The notes under the pieces are model-generated. The model was not told where the DNA came from. It made no database searches and saw nothing but the letters and a program-made list of their open reading frames with translations. Both the position numbers and the translations under genes were made by a program. From MGBC163016 sp964649145 (lineage in GTDB: Bacteria > Actinomycetota > Coriobacteriia > Coriobacteriales > Eggerthellaceae): a DNA stretch of 22,320 bases. Of this stretch, positions 20,473-22,320 are shown one piece after another (position 1 is the first letter of the stretch; each line of letters starts with the position of its first letter). The DNA lies in NCBI GenBank assembly GCA_964649145.1, contig CAZYOQ010000020.1, positions 1 through 22,320 of the forward strand, in the 5' to 3' direction.

Positions 20473-21645
20473 ATGTACGAAAGAGCGCTTGTTGGTAAGC
20501 TGGTAGAGCGTATGAGGGAGCCCAAGCGGTTCATCCAGGTTGTCGAAGGGCCAAGGCAAACAGGCAAGACCACCGCAGTTCGGCAAGCGTTAGAGAAGCT
20601 GGATGTTCCTTCCCGAATGGCTCGCGCTTCCCAAGACATACCGTCGCTTGGCGACTGGCTGAGGCGCGAATGGGAACAGGCGCGACTTCTCGCCAAGGAA
20701 GGCGAGGCCATCCTGGCAGTTGACGAGATACAGCTTGTGCAGCAGTGGTCTTCGATTGTCAAAGCGCTGTGGGATGAGGATGTTGACGCGGGAACACAGC
20801 TCAAAGTAATCTTGACCGGTTCGTCGTCGTTGCTCTTGAAGAAGGGAACGGCAGAAGCTTTGACGGGCCGCTTCGAGATGCTGCCCTGCTATCAATGGGA
20901 TTTCGCTGAGATGCGCGATGCGTTTGGCTTCGACATCGACGACTACCTCTTCTTCGGGGGTTATCCGGGAGCTGCTCCCTTTGCAGATGACGAAGGAAGA
21001 TGGCTCGATTACATGCAGGCCTCCATCATCGATCCGAGTGTCTACAAGGACGTCATAAGCCTTGATCGCATCACTAAGCCTGCGCTGATGGAAGCGCTGT
21101 TCAAACTCGGATGTGCCTATTCGGGCCAAGAGCTTTCGTATAGGAAGCTCTTAGGTCAGCTCGACGACGCGGGCAACGCAACAACCATTGCACACTATCT
21201 GAAGCTTTTAACTGATGCGGGTTTGCTGAGCGGCTTGCAAAAATACTCCGAAAAACTCATCAAGGCAAAGGCATCGTCGCCGAGGCTTTGCGCATTCGAT
21301 ACTTCTCTTATGGTTGCGAATTACGGCAGAAATCGACATGACTTGCTGGAGCGGCCTGAGCAACGAGGGCACCTTGTGGAAAGTGCTGTTGGTGCATACC
21401 TGCTCAAGCGCTCGAAAAGAGAGCACTTCGAAGTTAATTGGTGGCGCGATGGCAATAAAGAAGTGGATTTCGTTGTATCAGACGGGAGTGCACGCACTGC
21501 TATCGAAGTGAAGAGCGGGAGCGTGAAGGGGCTGGGCGGGTTGGATGCCTTCTGCTCCAAATTCCCAGAGACGAAGACGATTGTGGTGGGCTCTGAAGCG
21601 GCTCCTTTGGAATCCTTTTTGCTGGGAGATATCGAGCTTTTTTAG
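20473..21645 (+). CDS. AAA+ ATPase with DUF4143 C-terminal domain
   Basis: A 390-residue protein of the common accessory 'ATP-binding protein' family. The N-terminal AAA_14 domain has Walker A GPRQTGKT (26-33), Walker B ILAVDE with Asp83-Glu84, and the sensor-like VILTGSSSLLLKKG (111-124) followed by LTGRFEMLPCYQW. FFGGYPGA (159-166) marks the switch to the DUF4143 part. The C-terminal region has HLVESAVGAYLL and then VDFVV…AIEVKSG, the D-x(n)-ExK layout of a PD-(D/E)xK nuclease-like fold, so a catalytic nuclease tail is possible. The cellular role of the family is not established. The ATG has GGGAGAG about 5 bases upstream. Higher GC than the neighbouring intergenic DNA, and a paired-operator promoter, suggest an acquired, self-contained unit. 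Confidence 0.9.
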   Translation: MYERALVGKLVERMREPKRFIQVVEGPRQTGKTTAVRQALEKLDVPSRMARASQDIPSLGDWLRREWEQARLLAKEGEAILAVDEIQLVQQWSSIVKALWDEDVDAGTQLKVILTGSSSLLLKKGTAEALTGRFEMLPCYQWDFAEMRDAFGFDIDDYLFFGGYPGAAPFADDEGRWLDYMQASIIDPSVYKDVISLDRITKPALMEALFKLGCAYSGQELSYRKLLGQLDDAGNATTIAHYLKLLTDAGLLSGLQKYSEKLIKAKASSPRLCAFDTSLMVANYGRNRHDLLERPEQRGHLVESAVGAYLLKRSKREHFEVNWWRDGNKEVDFVVSDGSARTAIEVKSGSVKGLGGLDAFCSKFPETKTIVVGSEAAPLESFLLGDIELF

Positions 21646-21685
21646 CCCGGTGCTTGTGACCTCGTCTCTTCGGTCTGACGGCTCA

Positions 21686-21868
21686 ATGAGGAGAGGCTAC
21701 GGCATCAAGCCGACGTGGGCCGAAGGCGTTGCTATCCAACCTGTTGCCGAGGCCATAACGGCCGCAGCAACAACCATGGGATGCAAGAGAGCGCGCCAGG
21801 CCGCATCCGAGGCTCTAAAACAGGGGTATATTTCACAAAGCGAGGCGGACAGGATCGAAAGAAAGTAA
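21686..21868 (+). CDS. small hypothetical ORF or gene remnant
   Basis: Sixty codons starting MRRGYGIKPTWAEGV, continuing with an Ala-rich helix and ending GYISQSEADRIERK. The composition looks protein-like, and the stop codon is followed immediately by a strong terminator, which favours real coding. Against it, no ribosome site precedes the ATG. The same frame is open upstream through the end of the ATPase gene in a different phase, so it may be the 3' remnant of a longer gene whose start was lost. I recognise no family. Confidence is low. Confidence 0.35.
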   Translation: MRRGYGIKPTWAEGVAIQPVAEAITAAATTMGCKRARQAASEALKQGYISQSEADRIERK

Positions 21869-21900
21869 GAGAGCCGGTCGGGACGACCGGCTCTCTTTTT
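21868..21900 (+). terminator. strong intrinsic terminator
   Basis: GAGAGCCGGTC (21869-21879), a GGGAC loop and GACCGGCTCTC (21885-21895) form a perfect 11-bp GC-rich stem followed by TTTTT (21896-21900). It ends transcription from the ATPase side. On the minus strand an A-run precedes the stem and the following sequence (TTACTTTC) is only weakly U-rich, so it may help stop the convergent gene too. Confidence 0.93.
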
Positions 21901-21921
21901 GAGGATATATTTATGAACAAT

Positions 21922-22320
21922 CTACTTTGTCGCTCCACAGGTGGAGCACTTGTATCCCGTTGTTACCGTTTCATCGTAAGCAGCGGAGACAAGTACTTGT
22001 TCATCATAAGCAGCAGTTACTACAATTGTGTCTTCACGATAACTAGCTGGTTCCTCACCTGCAAGAGCGTGAGCTTCTATATGCGCCGCCGCACTTCCTG
22101 TAATGTCAGCTCCGCAGTAATTACAAACAGAAGCCTGGCGCGTTACGGCATTATGATGCACGGTATTGTACACTGCGTCGTGATGGACTGTCTTTGTCTG
22201 TGCTACCCAGTTGTGGGTATGCGACGTGGAGTTGCTACCAGAGCTGCTGCTGGTGCTGTTGGTATTCGATGAAGTGCTTGATGTAGCAGCTTTTGTTTGT
22301 GCTGATTGTGTACCTTGCTT
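21922..22320 (-). CDS. C-terminal part of a Ser/Thr-rich, probably exported protein (5' end outside window)
   Basis: The minus-strand frame is open from the right edge of the window to a TAG at 21922, giving 132 residues of a longer protein; the GTG at 22173 is inside it and is not the start. It begins with a Ser/Thr/Asn-rich linker (about residues 10-40), then HTHNWVAQTKTVHHDAVY followed by a His-rich NTVHHNAV. A Cys pair CNYCG (near residue 72) and a final pair CSTCG (near 127) could bind one metal, with AHIEAHALAGEEP and two copies of AAYDE between. Linker plus Cys/His tail is common in secreted or wall-attached coriobacterial proteins as I recall. The N-terminal domain, and hence the function, cannot be seen. 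Confidence 0.75.
   Translation of the reverse strand, partial: KQGTQSAQTKAATSSTSSNTNSTSSSSGSNSTSHTHNWVAQTKTVHHDAVYNTVHHNAVTRQASVCNYCGADITGSAAAHIEAHALAGEEPASYREDTIVVTAAYDEQVLVSAAYDETVTTGYKCSTCGATK

Noticed and set aside
20473..21645. insertion sequence or transposase
   Set aside because: No terminal inverted repeats or target duplications are evident, and the domain order is AAA_14 plus DUF4143, not a transposition ATPase.

Overview
The window looks like chromosomal DNA from an actinobacterium of moderate GC, most likely the class Coriobacteriia (Eggerthellaceae-like). This is inferred from three things: an FHA / PP2C / SEDS-PBP / PASTA-kinase cluster, a dnaK-grpE-dnaJ-hspR-clpB heat-shock group of actinobacterial type, and a base composition near 50% GC. 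The species cannot be fixed from the sequence alone.

Layout. At 96-172 (minus) there is an initiator tRNA-Met with its own promoter, followed by a two-gene minus-strand unit: a universal stress protein and a single-domain rhodanese (233-1048). A plus-strand amidohydrolase (1311-2153) converges on folE (2243-2806), and an 11-bp tandem repeat fills the join. An ACT-domain protein (2960-3235) follows. Next is the growth and division signalling cluster (3336-10089, plus): FHA protein, PP2C phosphatase, a natural fusion of a RodA/FtsW-type glycosyltransferase with a class B penicillin-binding protein, and a PknB-type kinase with four PASTA repeats. The first three genes overlap by one base each (TAATG). 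Kinase and phosphatase probably set the phosphorylation state of the FHA protein and of cell-wall enzymes.

The 10090-10684 gap is not empty. It holds degenerate short-period repeats, a long UUCG-capped hairpin, and on the minus strand a ~170-nt structured RNA with a -10 box, a closing stem and a U-tract end, which I read as 6S RNA. The heat-shock genes occupy 10685-17775 (minus): dnaK, grpE, a zinc-finger-less dnaJ, hspR and clpB. Upstream of dnaK are a near-consensus promoter and two inverted repeats, one with the 7-base spacer of HspR operators.

From about 18050 onward the DNA is accessory. It has a two-gene antitoxin/PIN-toxin module with a palindrome over its -10 box, then an ADP-ribosylglycohydrolase fused through a 15-bp repeat to a broken metallophosphoesterase. 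An AAA/DUF4143 ATPase follows, behind two copies of a 15-bp palindrome. After it come a doubtful small ORF, a strong terminator, and the C-terminal part of a Ser/Thr-rich, probably exported protein running off the right edge.

The most unusual themes are the broken phosphoesterase-ADP-ribosylhydrolase chimera, and the repeated occurrence of short-period repeats: 10, 11 and about 20 bp at gene ends, and 15 bp inside two reading frames. I found no clear new defence system or CRISPR array.
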